Part shown: piece after piece, positions 46,211 to 60,647 of the stretch
Numbering within the stretch: the first letter of the stretch is position 1
How the letters are laid out: every line of letters begins with the position of its first letter
Assembly: GCA_021613535.1 (NCBI GenBank)
Contig: CP075495.1
Coordinates: forward strand, 3,286,001-3,350,000
Length of the DNA: 64,000 bases
Direction of reading: 5' to 3'
Source of the DNA: Adineta vaga
Lineage: Eukaryota > Rotifera
Program-made: the position numbers and the translations under genes
The notes under the pieces: generated by a model
What the model saw: only the letters and a program-made list of their open reading frames with translations
Database searches by the model: none
Told to the model about the DNA's origin: nothing

Positions 46211-47918
46211 ATGACTTTGACAATTCGAAATTTACTCTTGACTATAATTGAAGAACGAAAGAAAAACAAATCTGACGAAGGTAACTTTAAATCATTTGAA
46301 CAATTTTCTGTTTAATAAAACGTATTTTTCTTCAAGATGATGAATTTGTTGTCGTTCAACAAATCAATAATGAATGGCCAACTATATTTGATACCTATTT
46401 TTTATCGAAAGTTACTCGTCTTCCACAAATATCAAACAGTTCAACCAGTGATGATGATTTAGTGTTTTACGTAACGCGAAAAATTGATGAAGGTTCACAA
46501 GGTAAATCGATCGAAATTCTTTTCATTATTCTATTTATATCGATGGAATTTTAGTAAAAGTCTTCCGTCATCATGATGTAAAACGACAACCGAAATCGGT
46601 AAGACATAGACCATCAGGAAAATTCATTCAATATAAAAGTTCTTTAGGGATCAGCAGATTTTGATTGGGAAGAAACAACATATCTCAATATGGTTCTTCA
46701 CCAATTTGAGTATACAGTAACAACAGCTATATGTATAAAAACAAATGATAAACAATTACAAATTCTAAAACGATTATCAACGGTAAAAAAATCCAACCTA
46801 TTGATTGAAGAAAATCTCATGATTTTATGTACATAATATGTATTGATTAGACAGTCTATGCGAATCCATCACGTCGTGATATGGAAAATAAAGGTAGCGA
46901 AGAAAAAATAACCTATCCAAAACTATATTTTACGGTGGATAATTTTGAAGATGTAAGATAATTGTGATAATTCTTGAAAGATAAAAAAGACAAACAACTT
47001 TTTTCTCTTTTCAGACTTTTAGTGAAATGATAATTAATGAAGGTCAGATGGTATGTGTAGAATTAGTAGCAAGAAATCCGGTGCTAAATACATCTCGAGT
47101 GTTATTTCTTGGTTCAATTAAATATGAAGCATTAAGAAAAGTTTATGATACTCGAGTACGTAAGATTGAAGGGAACGATGTTAATCGAAGACGTTTTTGT
47201 CTTGTTAGGCAACAACAAGTACTCGTGTTGCTCAACGTGTTACTCTGGGAATATATACAAAACGACGAGTTGAATTTGTTCGAATGCGTGGACCAAATGT
47301 AAGTAAATTATGAGAGTCAATAATCGATGAAATATTGTTTGAAAAAATATGTTTCTAAAAGAAAAAACCCAAATTATTCTAGGGTAAAGGTCATGCTGAA
47401 ATGGCTGTTAGTCGACAACGATCAAGTCAATCGGGTTTAAGTACACCTGAATCAACACCTACAACGCCAGTGAAATCTACTTTTAACGAAGAAAACGTAT
47501 GTCTTATTAAACAAGTTGAAATATATCATAAACATGAATTATGGTCAATTTTTAGGATGATGATGATAGTCTAGTTCAAGAAACAGCAACGCCACCATCA
47601 CAACGAACCAATGCATCTAATACGGCAACACCAGAAGTCGAATCAACTGATATTCGACAAGGTTTTTCATTGAAAGATGTTTTCCATCTCAATTTTCTAT
47701 ATTTCTTTGTTTTAGAACTTGCTGATGGTACAGGTGGTTTTCTTGGTCGAACATTAAATCAAGCTATGAGTTGGGTGCGTAATTCTAATTCTCGTCTTGA
47801 TTTATCGTCTCAAACCGTCCCATTGCAAACATGTCTTACTTATTTAACTTTGCCATGTGATACAATTGTAAAAGATATTCTTGAATCAAATTCAAAACCT
47901 TTACTTACATCACAGTAA
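46211..47918 (+). CDS. KIAA0930: KIAA0930 (C22orf9) family protein
   Basis: Ten exons, 46211-46280, 46337-46501, 46555-46598, 46648-46782, 46851-46952, 47015-47155, 47209-47298, 47383-47496, 47556-47661 and 47716-47918, give 389 aa (human about 404). The family is conserved in animals but has no established biochemical function. Diagnostic blocks in order: DLVFYVTRK, ADFDWEETTYLN, a YANPSRRDMENKG block, KITYPKLYF, EGQMVCVELVA, SIKYEALRKVYD, FVRMRGPN and GKGHAEMAVSR. A Ser/Thr/Pro-rich segment follows, then the C-terminal TYLTLPCDTI block. No signal peptide or membrane segment. The donor at 47662 (GTTTTT) is weak but required by phase. Confidence 0.9.
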
Positions 47919-49114
47919 TGAAAACGCGAATTCTTCTCTCTTTTTTATTTTATTTTGCAAGTAATTCATGATTCTATGAAACGAAAATCCTTCCATAATT
48001 TCTTATAATCTACATATACATGTGTAATTTCAAATTTCTTCTTTTCTATTGTATAGCATTTATATATTGAATATGATGTGTAATAGTTATTTTCTACTGA
48101 ATTCATTGGACTATTTTTTTGTTTTTTTTACTAATTATGAGAAAAAACAATCAGTGATTCTTTTCTTTTCTTTTTTTAAATATATCTATATATATATATA
48201 AATTTATTTTCGCTACGTTTGTTTTTATCTTCTGTATACATTTTGATACAATATATTTACATAAGTTCTAGTGAAATTTCGTATTTCTTTTTCAGTCAAA
48301 ATATCAAAATTACATTTTGAGTTTATATAGAGATTAAGATCGATAAGGATTGTTTTATTCGTGAAAATTAACGTAAATTATGAAACTATTCTTTTCATTT
48401 CAACAGTTTCTCTAACAGCAATTCATCTAAGCGTAAATTGTACTATACAGAATTATAGGTTTGTTGTATTTTCAGATTAGTTAATCATTCGTGCGCACTA
48501 GAGAACATCCGTAAGAGGATTTTTGAAATAGATTTCCGATTGTGAATACTCATGCATGATGACCTTTTGATAATATGATCTTGATAATTTTAGTTTGAAA
48601 GAAGAAAAAAAAGCCTTCTTTTACTTATACATATGAATTCAACTCTGACCGTCCTCTATCACAATCGTAACTGTGTTTTTGATTGGTTAGAAGTGTAGAC
48701 TTTGATAAGGCAACGAGCAGACTGGCAATTTAGACAAAAATACAAACTGATTTGTATGCGACTCTTATTCATATTTCAAAGAAATAATCTATCAAAAAAA
48801 AGCTGTTATCAGTTGACGATACTCTATCTCGGTATCTTCTATTCTATCTAAACAAAAACGAGGTCTTTGAGTAGAGATACTCAACTCAGATATTAAAGAC
48901 CCTATCTTATGAAAAATTCAATAGATTATCCATTGATATCAGCTTCTCATTACGATTTAAATATATTTCATAAGAAGAAGAATAAAGACTATATAATTCG
49001 ATTAAGCCAATGAAAGGTAAATTATATCCGGTCGTCAATAGTACTTCTATTGACTAACAACTGATTTCGAATGCTTTCAATTTTATTCATCGAATATTTT
49101 CAGTTGTAGATATA
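47919..49114. other. 1.2 kb intergenic before the PRMT gene
   Basis: Same-strand gap between KIAA0930-like and PRMT genes. AT-rich and featureless except T runs. An acceptor-like ATTTTCAG ends at 49103, 11 nt before the PRMT ATG. Confidence 0.45.
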
Positions 49115-50577
49115 ATGAATAACACTATTCTTGATCAACATGATTTCCAATCTTATAATAATGTTCAAATTCATGAATTATTATTACGTGATCGTCCACG
49201 TGTTGCTGCATATCACGATGCTATTATGAACAATAAACGTTTATTTGAAAATAAGGTATTCCTTTGGATTATAGTTTTCTTTTTTGTTCTTAGAAAATAA
49301 AATCATTTAGATTGTTTTGGATGTTGGTTCAGGAACAGGTATATTGAGTATGTTTGCTGCAAAAGCTGGTGCTAAACTTGTTTATGCTGTTGATGCTTGT
49401 GAAACTATCTGTTATTTAGCCGAAGAATTAATCAAATGTAATCGTTTACAGGATAAAATTCAAATAATTAACAAACGTATTGAAGATATTGAAAAATTTG
49501 ATGAAAATATTGATATTATAATCAGTGATTGGATGGGTAAACTGAATACAACAAACTTATCGATATTTCTATCTATGATCTTTTATAGGTTTCTATCTTT
49601 TCCATGAAAGTATACTTGAATCTGTGATTTATGCTCGTGATAAATTTCTTTCCTTGTCATCTCGAAATGATGATACAACACCTGATCAAAATGAATCGAT
49701 TATTATATTTCCATCACATGCATATCTAGTTTGTATTTGTTTTGTTTTTTCTCTCAAAATAAAGATTACATTGAAATATTTCTTTTAGTATTGTGCTCCG
49801 TTTGTTGATCAAAATATTCGTATTGAATTGAATAGTATGTGGAAAAATTATTTTGATTTAAACATGTCATCATTAATTCCTCATATAAAAAATTCACGAT
49901 TAAATGAATGTATAATCGAAACTATTGAACCATCTCAACTCGTTCATGATGCACAGTTAATTCAATCTATTGATCTTCGAACCATACGTCTCAATGATCT
50001 TCATACATTACGATCATTTTGTGAATTTGAAATTGATAATACATGTATTATATCGGGATTTTGTTTCTGGTTTGATTGTTATTTTTCTTCAAATAATAAT
50101 TCATCAATTTTACGTTCAATACGTTTAACAACTAGTCCGTATTCATCGAAAACTCATTGGAAACAAACATTAGTTTTTCTTCCTGAAGATATCTATCCAC
50201 TCAAAGGTCACATTGTACCTGTTCATATTAAATTAAAACAATCTTCACAAACTCGACAAAAATATCAATTATCAATCGTACTGAAAAAGATTAAAGAAGG
50301 AATGCGTACTACGACTAATATAGATGATGTAAATCAAGATTCTGTCTTGCATAAGAGACAACGACGACGATCATCAACAATTTCTTCAGATAAACGAACT
50401 CATTCTCAAAAAAAATCAAATGAAACTCCTTCCGGTGATAGTACAAGTAGTAATAGTGATGATGATAATAATAACGGTTCAAATGAACATTCCATACCAT
50501 GTTCATGTGATCGTGATCGATGTAAATTAGTCAAAATGATTCTTGAAAAATATACAGAAGAAAATCTTGTAGAATAA
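49115..50577 (+). CDS. Protein arginine N-methyltransferase, PRMT2/PRMT6-like
   Basis: Four exons, 49115-49255, 49311-49536, 49589-49728 and 49789-50577, give 431 aa. The enzyme class transfers methyl groups from S-adenosylmethionine to arginine. Visible: YNNVQIHELLLRDRPR entry helix, motif I VLDVGSGTG at 49-57, post-I YAVDA, and SDWMGFYLFHE at 119-129 where the usual double-E loop begins SEWMG, so the first glutamate is Asp120 while Glu129 is kept. The beta-barrel carries LRTIRLNDL and THWKQTL as in PRMT2 and PRMT6. An approximately 100-residue Ser/Asn/Asp-rich tail ends in a Cys-containing CSCDRDRCK segment. No SH3 domain as in vertebrate PRMT2. The next gene starts only 91 bp downstream. 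Confidence 0.85.
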
Positions 50578-50581
50578 TAAA
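50576..50581 (+). terminator. AATAAA overlapping the PRMT stop codon
   Basis: AATAAA begins within the TAA stop of the PRMT gene; a second candidate lies near 50597. The next ATG is at 50669, so 3' end formation and the next gene's 5' end are squeezed into under 100 bp. Confidence 0.45.
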
Positions 50582-50668
50582 TATTCGTATGTTTTTAATA
50601 AAAAATGATCTCACATATTTTTTTAACTTGATTTAGAACAGTTAATAGCACTTGAATTTTTTTAGATA

Positions 50669-53600
50669 ATGACCGATCGGTCTCAACGTCTTGGTTCATA
50701 TAAACTTCCGAAGTCACTAAAAAAATCTCAAACAAATCGACATCGAACGAATCCATCGGAGAAATTAACTTCCCAATTACCACATATATCCGATACTTAT
50801 TCAGAACAATCATCAACAAATACAGATCATGATTTTCTCAAAGTTTTTATTACTAATCTAACGTCAGATGTTGACGATTCTGAATCTTCATCTTCAATAC
50901 GAAACCAAACGATAGCTGATGTATCAAATCGAAATGAAGAGAATATTTCTAATCATTCGAATACTTTCAATGAAAAATACGAATCAACTCTTCGAAAGAA
51001 GTCTACAGGTGAACAACGTCGTGATCAATTAACAAAATTAATGCAAGATTTTTCTCAAGATTGTTTCGAATTCGATCCGAATTCAAATGTTAACTATATA
51101 CCTGATAATTTTATCAATTCCGATAAACGAAAACAATATTCAACAGCACTTTGGTAAGAATGAGGATATTTAAATCGATCATTTCTTAGTTTTCTTTTTC
51201 TTCTTCTTAGGTATGAATTGAAAACATTCTTTAATGGAATAAATAAATTAGATGAACATGGAATCGAAACTGAACGACATTCTATTGATCATCAACGAAA
51301 AAAATTACTCGATGAATTTTATAAATCATTTAGTCAATGTGATTTTGAACAATTAAATTATCATCAAAATTTTACTATTCAACGACGACATCTTTGTGAA
51401 CATCATTTGAATCATTGTAATGATGTAGAAAAATATATGGAAAGTTTATTTCAAAAATGGGATTCGATTTTGTCATTATTTCCATCATATTCAGCACTTG
51501 AACAGTATGATAAACGTTTTAATCCTTTGACAAAAGAAGGAAGAATTTTTTATGAAAAATTATTTATTTTTCAAGCATGGTTCAATTTACATTCGGAAAT
51601 TAATCGTGTTATTCATGTTCTTGGTCGATTAATGTCCTGTACACAATGTCATACATGGCCACATCATACACAATCATCTACAACGAAACTAAATGATACA
51701 ATATCTCGACCACAAACACCATCATCAACATCAAGTAATGAACAAAAAGATTTCATTTTTGATTCGTCTTCTTCAAATCCATTGTCATTATCATTATCGG
51801 AAATCAAAACTAAACGACAGAATACGTTTACCTCCATGTCAAGTTTTGATAGTATGTATCAACAACCTTTAACATCAACTTCATCCTTAAATGATTATTA
51901 TTACAGGTAGAAGATAGAGGAAAAAACATCATTTCCGAACAGAAATATGAAGATTCTTTTTTTCTTTAGATATGTTGATGATCAAGTTACACATGCTCGA
52001 CTTGAATTAGTTGGAAGTATATTTCGTTCAAAACATGGACCATTATTACAACGATTGAGATATACTTATCGAAAGACACATCGAACTAATTCTTCAATAT
52101 TTGATGATATCTTTCAAAATTCATCAGTTTTACCTATGAATCTCATTCCCAATGATTATTTATCGGATGTTAAACCGGATAAATTAATCGATGAATTTCT
52201 CATACTAAATAAACAATTACAAGAACAAAGAAATCCTCAAATTGGTATGTGATTCATTTATTATCAAATTTCGAATGTTTGTTTTGTTTTGTTATTTCTT
52301 AACATAGCAAATCAGAATAAGAAGAAATCCAAAGGTATTTATTCGGATAAAGTTAATAATATTCTACATCGTTTTGATCAAAATCCAACTTTAACATCAA
52401 GTACATTTACACCTGCACCAGCACCAACATTAGTCTTGAAACTTCTCTCACACGATCGAAGTATACTTAAACGTCAATCCTATTTTCTTGATTATCTCGA
52501 TCCAACATCATATCCACATCTACCTGGTTCAACACTCTTTCCTGATCCATGTCTATTTCTCGAAGATTCACCATTAAATCTCTATTCACAAATCACATCT
52601 GATGAAGACATTCTAATTGCTAAAATGCTAACAATATGTCATCGTCTCTATGATAAACATGTTTGGGTCGATAGTGGTCGATTTTCTGATATGTGTGATA
52701 TATTTCATCTCCCATCACTCTATCCTCAATATGTTTTTCTTGTACAAATTCCATTGGATTTAATCATTGCTTGGCATCGATATCATCAAGATAAAAAAAT
52801 GGAACAAACACCTACTACAGGTAAGAGTTCTTTCTTCATGTAGAAACCATATTGAGTCATTGAACTCATGAAGCTATACTTTACTGTCAGAAAATAATAC
52901 TTATTTGAATTTGTAATTCTTCATGTGTCATTTCTTCTAGGTGCACTTCTTCTACTTATTGATGAATGTAAAATTCTCATACATAGTGCAACATTAATTC
53001 GTCAATATGTTAAATTAATGATAACCGATGCATTTGGTAAATATGATTGTCTAGAGATGAAATATTATTCGATTGATTTTCTTTCTTTCTTTCTTTCTTT
53101 AGAAAAAGCTGAATTACGATTAATTGAAGATGAGTTGTTACAATTTGATCAACATATTATCGATACAATCTATGAAATCATGACCTATATTGAACGTTAT
53201 ATAGAAATATCTTTACGATCGAATTTATTTCATAATTGTATTTTGTTATTAAAAGATCAATGGAAATCATTGAAAAAATATGCGACAATGATGAATATTG
53301 AAGAAATGTTAGGTGAAAAATTTCTCAATATTTCTTCCAATATAATCAAACATTTTCATGAATATATCGATGTCTTTCATTCGTCAATATCAACAGTAGA
53401 ACCAATGAAAATCGAACATATTAAAAAGAAAATGCATAGGAAATATCAGAAAAAATTAACAATGAATATTCTACGTGAAGCTAAAGCGATTTATGAAGAT
53501 TGTGCATTAACAATGAATATTTATTTACAAAAACCTGTTTGTAAACGATTTTTATTAATTCTTAAAACCGCTGGATTTGAAAGAATTAAATTTGGTAAGA

Positions 53601-56168
53601 CAAAAACAAAACCTCCAACTAAATGACATAAATTAGCAAGTTAAGTGAACATAATCAGGAAAAAAATTTCTTACGCTCAAAAAATTTCTTATTTATAGAA
53701 GTATCTGTAAGATGGAGTTGACGTATTTCTGCCTACATAATTAAAAAGATATAAAAAAAAAGGAAACCTTGTATTTCATCTTGAGGAGAATGCTTTTAAT
53801 AAAAATAATTTTCTCATAGCTTCTGATAATCATCATCATCATCATCATCGAACAAATGCATCAAAGAAAAATACTTTCTCACCATCAAAATGTCTTCTCT
53901 TTGCTCCTGCTGAATATTTCGAAGATATTCCATCAAAAATTCAATTATTACGAACATTATCATCTTCATTTCGAATCAATACAAATAACAATTCATCAAA
54001 TGACTTAAACGATGATTTATTACCTCCTCAACAACAATCATCTCCTATCTCTGGTCAACAACCAATTTTTCCAACAACTGAAATCTCTCCACCTTTAGTT
54101 TATATTCTCTGTGTACCTATAGCAGAAGAACTCGAATCTGAATGGCGTGGTATAACTCATATCATACCGGAAAACAAAATGTTAACATCAATATGTCCAT
54201 TATATACGGATTGGAAAACGACAACAATCTTTCTTCTAACACAACAAACAACTAATCTGGAAAAATTTGAAGAATCTTTCAAAGAACGTTTATCAAAAAT
54301 CAACATTCAACAAAGTGATCTATATGATTTCGAAACGAAAACAAAACAATCAATACAAAAACGTTCTTGTTTTGAAAAAATTGATATTGCAATGAGAAAT
54401 CTATCTCATACAATCTTAAGTTTAAGTAATTGTATTACAAGTAATGTTGAAAAATTCGAAAATTTAATTGATCAAATTGATACTCGAGATTATGTTGTAA
54501 GTATATAATTATTCGAATGACGTCAAAGGGAAAGAAAATACTTTTCTCTTCTTTTTCCTACACCTGATGAAATTTAATAATCGAAGAACATCTCGGATTT
54601 AATCTATTCTTTATTTAGCATACGGAAGAACGTGTATTTGCATTTGGAATGGATATTATTCGTGAAACAAGTTCATATGCAACACAATGTGAACATGAAA
54701 CATTGAAAAATCAAGCAGAACGTCAGTTATCATTCGCAAATTATTGGTTAAATTTTGTTCGAAAGAAAAAATCAACAACAACATCGAAATATTTAATACC
54801 TATACCCATGTGGTTATTACCCGGTATACATTTTCTTCGTCATATATGTTCATTAAAATTTACAACACAAATTGACAATAATTTATTTTCAACTTTCTAT
54901 GATAATATGAAAAATACAATTAAATGTTTAAATAATCCCAATGATAATAATAATCAATCGAGAATATTGAAGTATTCGATGATGAAAAATCGTCGTGCAG
55001 CATATCAACGATCAACAAAGAAAGTACGATTAACTCAAATTGAACAACTTGAACGAATGGAAAGACATATTGATCGACAACGTTTTGACGAAGATCTAAT
55101 TGGAAAGATTAAATGTATGACGAAAAATTCATCATTAACAAAGAAGAAAGAAGATGATTTAGCTTGTTTAAAAATTAGAGATTTTCATAAATTAAATCTT
55201 CTATCTTGCGGACAATTTGCAACAAGTAAGACACAAACTTTAATCGAGATATATATACGTTACATTTTCTTTTAGCATACAAATGTTGGGTCAATCGTGA
55301 TGGTAAAAAAGAAACTCTCTGTTATAAACAATATAAAATTCAACCAAATGATGCTCAAGCAATCGATAAAGTTCTCGAATTAATGCCATTAATGCATATT
55401 GAACATGAAAATTTAATTAAATATCATGGCATTGCACTTGAACATGATCATATTTTATTTTTCATGGAATATTGTTGTCATGGTACGATTGCACAACTTT
55501 TACTTGGTACATCAATATCATCTTTACATAAAGATACACGTCGTCCATCGTATCCATTATCTTGTTCATTCAATGAAACATCATCGATTGATAAAGGTAT
55601 TATTCAAACACCAAATGGTTTTGTATTTTTTCAAGAATTTCTTGTTCAACGTTATTTACGTCAATTATTATCGGCTTTATCATGTTTACATAGAAAAGAT
55701 ATAATTCATCGTGATATTCGAAATGTTAATATTTTTCTCGCTGATTCAAGTAAACAATCAATAAAATTAGGTGATGTTAATTTTGTTTATGATTTTAAAT
55801 TTATGCAAAAACAATCGTCATTACTCGACGTAGAAGATGTAATTAATATTCGTGAATCAATTGTTTTCTATGCTCCAGAAACAATTACACAATATATTAC
55901 AACAACAAAATCCGATATCTGGTCGTTGGGTTGTACAATGATTCATATGTTAACTGGTCGAATACCATGGAGTAATCCGACAATTGCTTCAAGTGTTTAT
56001 TATTTGAAAATTCTCAATTGGATTGCTGATGGTGTTCATCCTCCGATACCGACAGACTTAAATTTATCAAATGAATGTATTCATTTTCTTGAACAATGCT
56101 TTCAACATGATCCAAATCGTCGACTATCAACTGATGAATTACTTGAACATCCATTTATTAAAGAATAA
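50669..56168 (+). CDS. MAP3K4-like: MAP3K4/MEKK4-like protein with degenerate kinase domain
   Basis: Ten exons, 50669-51153, 51211-51906, 51970-52244, 52308-52820, 52941-53036, 53103-53594, an 8-nt microexon 53699-53706, 53786-54496, 54619-55225 and 55276-56168; 1591 aa, near the 1608 of human MAP3K4. MEKK4 activates p38/JNK MAP2Ks. The long helical N-terminal region carries ESLFQKWDSILSLFPS, DQVTHARLELV and CLLFAPAEYFEDIP. The C-terminal kinase domain, from about residue 1283, keeps Lys1312 (CYKQY), QPND, FMEYC and YAPET. It departs from active kinases: the Gly loop retains one Gly (SCGQFATTY), the catalytic loop reads HRDIRNVN with Arg1443 for the catalytic Lys, and DFG is DVN at 1461. Possibly a pseudokinase; it may still act as a scaffold. 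Confidence 0.85.
53699..53706 (+). other. 8-nt coding microexon of the MAP3K4-like gene
   Basis: AAGTATCT, flanked by TTTATAG and GTAAGA. Skipping it puts the next exon out of frame with an early TAA. Including it gives the junction KFEVSGEN, which lines up with the MAP3K4 family at this point. Confidence 0.75.
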
Positions 56169-56266
56169 CATCAATTATTTATTTATTTTAATTTTCAATT
56201 TATTTTCGTTTTGTTTCGCCAAAAAAGAACTTTCGATTAACATAGTAATAGAATATTTATTATGTA

Positions 56267-56272
56267 AATAAA
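56267..56272 (+). terminator. AATAAA polyadenylation signal
   Basis: About 100 nt after the MAP3K4-like stop and 100 nt before the start of the next gene on the same strand. Confidence 0.45.
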
Positions 56273-56359
56273 CAAAAAAAAGAGAAAAATCGTTTTTTTT
56301 TCGTACCGTTTGTCGAAAATTTCACACGAAAGAATATCTGTCTTTGTTTTTAGATTTTC

Positions 56360-56380
56360 ATGTTTGATCATCATGAGTAA
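56360..56380 (+). promoter_or_regulatory. Short uORF overlapping the next start codon
   Basis: A six-codon frame ending in TAA starts 7 nt after an acceptor-like TTTTTAG (56353) and overlaps the main ATG at 56373 in another frame. It may reduce initiation at the main start. Inferred from sequence only. Confidence 0.35.
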
Positions 56381-59276
56381 ATTTTATGCCAATGTCGAAC
56401 AAGAAATTCTAGATTTTATTGATCGATGCCATGGTAAGAAGAGTATATTGATTGAAATGTTTGAATTTCAATATCTATTTAGACATAATAAATTCCATAT
56501 CTACATCGTCTTCCATTCCCTGTTTAACAACGATCTCATTCGATGTATTTACACTTGCAATTGAACATTTGAATAATTTTCTTTCCATATATAGTTTAAA
56601 TCGATCGATACAATCCAATCAACTTCTATCGATCGTTTCTAATTGTTCAAATCTTGTGAATTATATTGATACATATCAATATTTATTTATCGAATATGCT
56701 ATAGATGATTATCTACTACTCGATGAACATTTGAATATAATCTATGAAAAAATTTTAGAAATTCTCGAATATTTTCATCAATTTCCAACGATTAATTCTG
56801 ACATTTATCATTTACAAAAAGAACTTCGTTCGCATCTTCCAACAACTTATTTACAACGTCTATCATCATTATCAACACAAATTACTTCAACATTAATCGA
56901 TCAAACATCACGTTTATTTTCATCATCTTATAATTCTCTAACGAATGAAAATGATGACGTTGATACTATTGATAATTGTGTCATGCCATTAAGTTTCCTT
57001 TTCAGTAGTTCATTATTATTAATTCATTCTGATAATAATAATTCAATGATAAATATGAATCTTAATGATTCATATGATCAATCAAGATCAATGTTACAAT
57101 TAGATAAAATCAATATTCGAACAACAAATTTACCACATTCACAATTAACTCCATCATTTCAATTTGATCTAACTGAATTTGAACAGATTGAAAATGATTT
57201 AAGTAAAACATTTTCATTGTTTAACTCGAGATGAAAAAGTTCATGTTGAATGTTCTTTTAGATCATACAAATGAATGGATGAAAATTGAACGAGAATTTT
57301 TTCTGAATATAATTTCCATTTGGTCAAATGAACAATTAATCATGCAAACAATTAATCCATGGTCAAGTGAAACCTTTTGGATGTTAATTATGCATTTTAA
57401 ATGTTCGGATATGAATTTAAAATATGAATTTATTCTTATTATACAATGGTGTTTTTGTTTATTAGCTATTCAAGCATTCTATCGAGATTGGGATTTATGT
57501 AAGTCATTCATATTTCTTAGTTTAATCTTGTAATGATTATACTAACGACTTCGTGTGTTTTGTTATCTAGTGTTTAGTAAAACTCTTATCAATACTATTA
57601 TGATCAATCGATGGCGAACAGTTTCTTTTTCGGAAAATATCCTTTTAAGTACAGTTGGTCATAATCTTAATCAAATGTTTCTTCGTTTGATTCGCATCGT
57701 TTCAATTTTACAATATATGAAAATTCTTTCAGATCAATCATCTTATTTAACTGTAAGAGAATCAGAAATCTTGACTTTTGTCTGAAGTTTCTCTATTAAA
57801 TTTAGTCATTTTTTGCTAATCTTATTTCTTCCAATATCAATATTTTAATGCAACATGCCGAAGGAACATTTCATTTATTATTTACTTGGTTTAGTCAAAA
57901 TACAAATGCATTTATTCATTCAAATTTATTTGAACGAGTATTAATAATTTGTAAAAGTGATGATAAAGTTTGTAGAAAAATTTCTTTATTTCTTTTTAAA
58001 TTTAAACAAATTCTTCTAATTAGCAATTATCCATAAGTATCAATTATCTAATTGATTCTTTAAAACGATTAAACGATTGTCAACCATCGATAAAATTAGT
58101 AATGAAATTACATTCGTCATGTCAAGTATATGATCAAAACTATAAGAATTCATTCGAAATTTTTCCTCTCTCTTTTCATAGACAATTATGCGTGATACAA
58201 TATCGAAATTTTATCGATGTACTCAGATGAATGCAACGAATTATTTTACTAGTGAATTACCATTAACATCGAATGAATGGCGAATGAGTAAAAACAAAGT
58301 TGTTTCGAAAAACTAAATAAGTTCTTGTTTTTCAATGTATTTCTAGCGAGTCAACCAACATCGTACATGATTATTGCATGTGATAAACTATTGAAATCGA
58401 TTATTAGTCAAACGGAATGTTTAAATCTTGATAATAAATTAGGAATTTATGAGAATATTCTTTCAGCATTTGTTCAAAGTTGGACAACAGTATTACTCGA
58501 ACGGAAATATAGTTTTTGGTAAAGAAAAATTCGTCTTCATTTCTCGAAAATATTTCATTTAATATATTTAGTGATGAAATGATACATATTCTTCAAAAAG
58601 ATTACGAATATTTACAATTATTTCTTTCAAAAAACATATCCAATGAAGATATTGTACAAGAATTAAATCGATCACAATCTCTTCAAGAAATTGAAATTAT
58701 TATCAAAATCTTAAAGACAGGAGATAGACGAGGATCATGTACGTAATCTTTCTTTCTTTCTTTCTTCTTTCATTACTCGTGTATGTTCATGAGAGCAAGT
58801 TCTAATTTAATCTAAATCTATTTCATGTTCATGACAACGATGTGAAAGAAACATTTCCTTTTTTTCCTACATTAAATTGAGTGGCATTTATGAAAAACTT
58901 CTATTACGCACATATTTCTTCATCTGAAAAAAAAAATCTTTATACAAATGAGAAAGCTTTTGATTCGATCCTTTTTTTGTGTAGTATAGAATTTAATCTT
59001 GTTCAGAACAAAGATCTAACAGTAAAAGAGCTTTCTTTTTCATATCAAAGCATTAAATCTTGACAGGCCATTCATTCTAATCTCTTAATCATAAGAATAA
59101 AAACAATGAATCGATGGCTCATTCATTGTCTTTCTTTTTTTTCTCTTCTAGTTCCTCATATTCCTAATCAAGACAAATGGCTTCAATCAAGAAAATCTTC
59201 ATCATCATTATTTGAATATCTTCAAAATGTATGCTGTTGTCAGCGGCGTAATCGTGTGACAACAGGCCCATCATAG
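56373..59276 (+). CDS. Helical protein, possibly CCDC142-like
   Basis: Ten exons, 56373-56433, 56483-57202, 57262-57498, 57571-57752, 57806-57967, 58024-58125, 58182-58287, 58347-58518, 58572-58738 and 59152-59276, give 677 aa with every junction in phase. Composition is Leu/Ile/Ser/Asn-rich and strongly helical, with no signal peptide, membrane segment or catalytic motif seen. The C-terminal third has a pattern of the type ELPLTSNEWR ... YENILSAFVQSWTTVLL ... LQKDYEYL, which resembles my memory of the CCDC142 C-terminal domain, but this is a weak assignment. The end is CCCQRRNR then VTTGPS. The last intron (58739-59151) is long at 413 nt. It lies 204 bp after the MAP3K4-like gene and converges on the katanin gene. 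Confidence 0.75.
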
Positions 59277-59439
59277 AAAAGCAGAATCCTTCTCTTTTCT
59301 ATTTCTTTTTATTCGCATTATGTCAGGTTAATTGAACTGTTTTTATCTGTGATATATTTTTTTTTTTCTCTTTTAAAATTATAATCATAAAAATAAATAA
59401 ATAGCAAAAAATAAAACGTGCATGATTTTTCAATGGTAT

Positions 59440-60647
<1,208 letters not shown>

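Noticed and set aside
57231-57533. Separate small gene starting MKKFML, overlapping the stop of the preceding frame
   Set aside because: A 59-nt GT-AG intron (57203-57261) joins the two frames in phase; the ATG lies inside that intron.
58881-59063. 60-aa frame within the 413-nt intron of the helical protein
   Set aside because: Flanking exons 58738 and 59152 join in phase without it and it has no convincing acceptor-donor pair.
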